Shown here: piece after piece, positions 5,542 to 6,881 of the stretch
How the letters are laid out: the number at the start of each line of letters is the position of its first letter
Position numbering within the stretch: the first letter of the stretch is position 1
NCBI GenBank assembly: GCA_934590505.1
Contig: CAKTPC010000103.1
Coordinates: forward strand, 1-6,881
Reading direction: 5' to 3'
DNA length: 6,881 nt
Source: an uncultured Oscillospiraceae bacterium
GTDB taxonomy: Bacteria > Bacillota > Clostridia > Oscillospirales > Oscillospiraceae
The notes under the pieces: model-generated
Databases searched by the model: none
Seen by the model: only the letters and a program-made list of their open reading frames with translations
What the model was told of the DNA's origin: nothing
Program-made: the position numbers and the translations under genes

Positions 5542-6185
5542 TGAGAAGCCGTTTTGATGAACAGCTTGCCCAGCTCAACCGTGAGATGATAGAGATGGGC
5601 GCGCAGTGCGAGGAGGTCATCGCCCTTGCTTCAAAGGCACTGACCGAGGCGGACATGAAGCTTGCGGCAAAGGTCGCGCCGCTCTCAGCGGACATTGACC
5701 GCAAGGAGCGGGAGATAGAGGCGCTGTGCCTGCGCCTGCTTTTACAGCAGCAGCCGGTCGCGCGCGACCTGCGGCAGATATCCGCTGCGCTCAAGATGAT
5801 AACCGACCTCGAGCGTATCGGAGATCAGGCTGAGGAGATCGCCGATATCATCGGCTTTATCGACGGGCACAACCCCGAGGACTACGTCACCCTTACCGAA
5901 ATGGCCAAGGCCGCGATACACATGGTCACGGAAAGCATTGACGCTTACGTAAAACATGATACAATACTTGCGGAGAAGGTCGTCGACGAGGACGATATCG
6001 TCGATGAATACTTCCTGCAGGTAAAGAGCAAGCTTATTGCCAAGATAGCCGAAAACCCCGACGACGGGGAGTATGCGCTCGACCTGCTGATGATCGCAAA
6101 ATACTTCGAGCGGATAGGCGACCACGCGGTGAACATTGCCGAGTGGGTGATCTTTTCCGTGACGGGAGTGCACAGGGGAGAGTAA
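5541..6185 (+). CDS. phoU: Phosphate signalling adaptor PhoU
   Basis: This 214-residue cytoplasmic protein has the PhoU make-up of two related three-helix bundles. Each carries the metal-binding signature: DLERIGDQAEEIA at 89-101 and YFERIGDHAVNIAEWV at 188-203. By family knowledge PhoU links the PstSCAB transporter to the PhoR kinase, helping to shut the Pho response off when phosphate is ample and restraining uptake through PstB. The ATG overlaps the pstB stop by one base (TAATG) and is preceded by GGGGAGG (5526-5532). The response regulator gene starts 5 bases after its stop. The protein is full length, with helical, heptad-like composition throughout and no membrane segment. Confidence 0.97.
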   Translation: MRSRFDEQLAQLNREMIEMGAQCEEVIALASKALTEADMKLAAKVAPLSADIDRKEREIEALCLRLLLQQQPVARDLRQISAALKMITDLERIGDQAEEIADIIGFIDGHNPEDYVTLTEMAKAAIHMVTESIDAYVKHDTILAEKVVDEDDIVDEYFLQVKSKLIAKIAENPDDGEYALDLLMIAKYFERIGDHAVNIAEWVIFSVTGVHRGE

Positions 6186-6190
6186 AGCTT

Positions 6191-6865
6191 ATGATCTGGT
6201 GCGTTGAGGACGATGCGAGTATCCGGGATATCGAGGTGTACGCTTTGCAGTCCACGGGCTTTGAGGCCGAGGGCTTTTCTGACGGCGCGGAGTTCTGGGA
6301 AGCCGTGCAGAAGGAGAGACCGGAACTTGTCGTGCTTGATGTGATGCTGCCGGGGATAGACGGCATCGAGCTTCTGCGCCGCATGAAGGCGAGAACGGAG
6401 CTGCGCGAGATCCCCGTAGTGATGGCCACGGCGAAGGGCGCGGAGTATGACAAGATACAGGGGCTCGACCTCGGCGCGGATTATTATCTCGTGAAGCCCT
6501 TCGGGGTGATGGAGCTGGTGTCCTGCGTGAAGGCGGTGCTGCGCCGCTGCGCGCCGAAAGCCCCGGTGCAGGTGCTGCGCGCGGGGGCGCTCGAACTCAT
6601 CCCCGATGAGCGCACGGTCACGGTAAACGGCGCGCGCGTCGCGCTGACCTATAAGGAGTTTGAGCTTTTGAAGCTGTTCCTCTCAAATCCCGGCACGGCC
6701 TTTACGAGAGATCAGCTCTTCAACGCCGTCTGGGGCATGGACTTCGTCGGCGAAACGCGCACGGTGGATATGCATATCCGCACCCTGCGGCAGAAGCTGG
6801 GCAGCTGCGGGAACCTTATCGAGACGGTGCGCAATGTCGGCTACCGTCTGGAGGCAGAGAAATGA
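6191..6865 (+). CDS. phoB: OmpR/PhoB-family response regulator, probable phosphate regulon activator
   Basis: This 224-residue protein has an N-terminal receiver domain (about 1-120) and a C-terminal winged-helix DNA-binding domain (about 125-222). Receiver residues are intact: acidic pair at 6-8 (VEDD), phosphoacceptor Asp50 (VVLDVMLPG), Thr80 and Lys102 (VKPF). The effector ends with the OmpR-type recognition and wing segments TVDMHIRTLRQKLG and ETVRNVGYRL. The chosen ATG (6191) begins MIWCVEDD, as receivers normally do, and has GGGGAGAG (6176-6182) 8 bases upstream; an upstream in-frame ATG at 6143 would run 43 bases into phoU and add residues foreign to the fold. Location directly after phoU makes a PhoB/PhoP role very likely, and the PHO boxes at 1920-1970 are its expected target. 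Family is certain; the target assignment rests on context. Confidence 0.92.
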   Translation: MIWCVEDDASIRDIEVYALQSTGFEAEGFSDGAEFWEAVQKERPELVVLDVMLPGIDGIELLRRMKARTELREIPVVMATAKGAEYDKIQGLDLGADYYLVKPFGVMELVSCVKAVLRRCAPKAPVQVLRAGALELIPDERTVTVNGARVALTYKEFELLKLFLSNPGTAFTRDQLFNAVWGMDFVGETRTVDMHIRTLRQKLGSCGNLIETVRNVGYRLEAEK

Positions 6866-6881
6866 CGAAAAGAATTTTCAG
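6862..6881 (+). CDS. phoR: Start of the presumed PhoR-type sensor histidine kinase, cut by the window end
   Basis: An ATG at 6862 overlaps the regulator's TGA as ATGA and is preceded by GGAGG (6850-6854) at 7 bases. The visible residues are MTKRIF, a short basic-hydrophobic start of the kind that leads into a membrane helix. The partner kinase conventionally follows the regulator in such operons. The identity is inferred from position only, as no kinase domain is in view. Confidence 0.7.

Noticed and set aside
6143..6190. N-terminal extension of the response regulator from an upstream in-frame ATG
   Set aside because: It would overlap phoU by 43 bases and add 16 residues before the receiver's first beta strand. 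The ATG at 6191 has a good GGGGAGAG site at the right distance and gives the normal start.

Overview
The window reads as chromosomal DNA from a fairly GC-rich member of the Clostridia, probably an Oscillospiraceae/Ruminococcaceae-like anaerobe. This is an inference from strong AGGAGG-like ribosome binding sites, a TTG start, frequent ATA isoleucine codons despite high GC, short intergenic gaps, and protein sequences resembling that group. No tRNA, rRNA, CRISPR array, insertion sequence or other mobile element was seen. No stretch over about 220 bases lacks a gene.

Left part (1-1837). The 3' end of a cysteine synthase gene (cysK) enters on the + strand. It stops at a strong hairpin that also serves a convergent minus-strand operon. 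That operon, in transcription order, holds an Rrf2-family regulator with three clustered cysteines (1837-1400, TTG start), a nitrilase of the true nitrilase/cyanide-hydrolase branch with an intact Glu-Lys-Cys triad (1371-451), and an unrecognised 65-residue two-helix membrane protein (437-240).

Middle (1838-2055). A 218-base divergent regulatory region holds a good sigma-70-type promoter for the Rrf2 gene, a near-perfect palindrome, a phased array of TTTACA-like PHO-box repeats embedded in two nested dyads, and the -10 element of the pst operon.

Right part (2056-6881). A complete phosphate-specific transport and control operon runs on the + strand: pstS (lipoprotein phosphate binder), pstC and pstA (permeases), pstB (ATPase), phoU (signalling adaptor), a PhoB/PhoP-type response regulator, and the first codons of the presumed sensor kinase. 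From pstC on, genes are separated by at most 5 bases or overlap by 1-4, implying translational coupling. The only sizeable gap, between pstS and pstC, contains three repeat arms that can form two mutually exclusive hairpins. This would suit making more binding protein than permease. The PHO-box array together with the regulator and kinase in the same operon implies a feedback loop: low phosphate activates the kinase, the regulator induces the operon, and PstSCAB with PhoU reports phosphate sufficiency back to the kinase.

Nothing clearly amounts to a wholly new system. The least ordinary items are the Rrf2-nitrilase-small membrane protein operon beside cysK and the alternative-hairpin segment after pstS.
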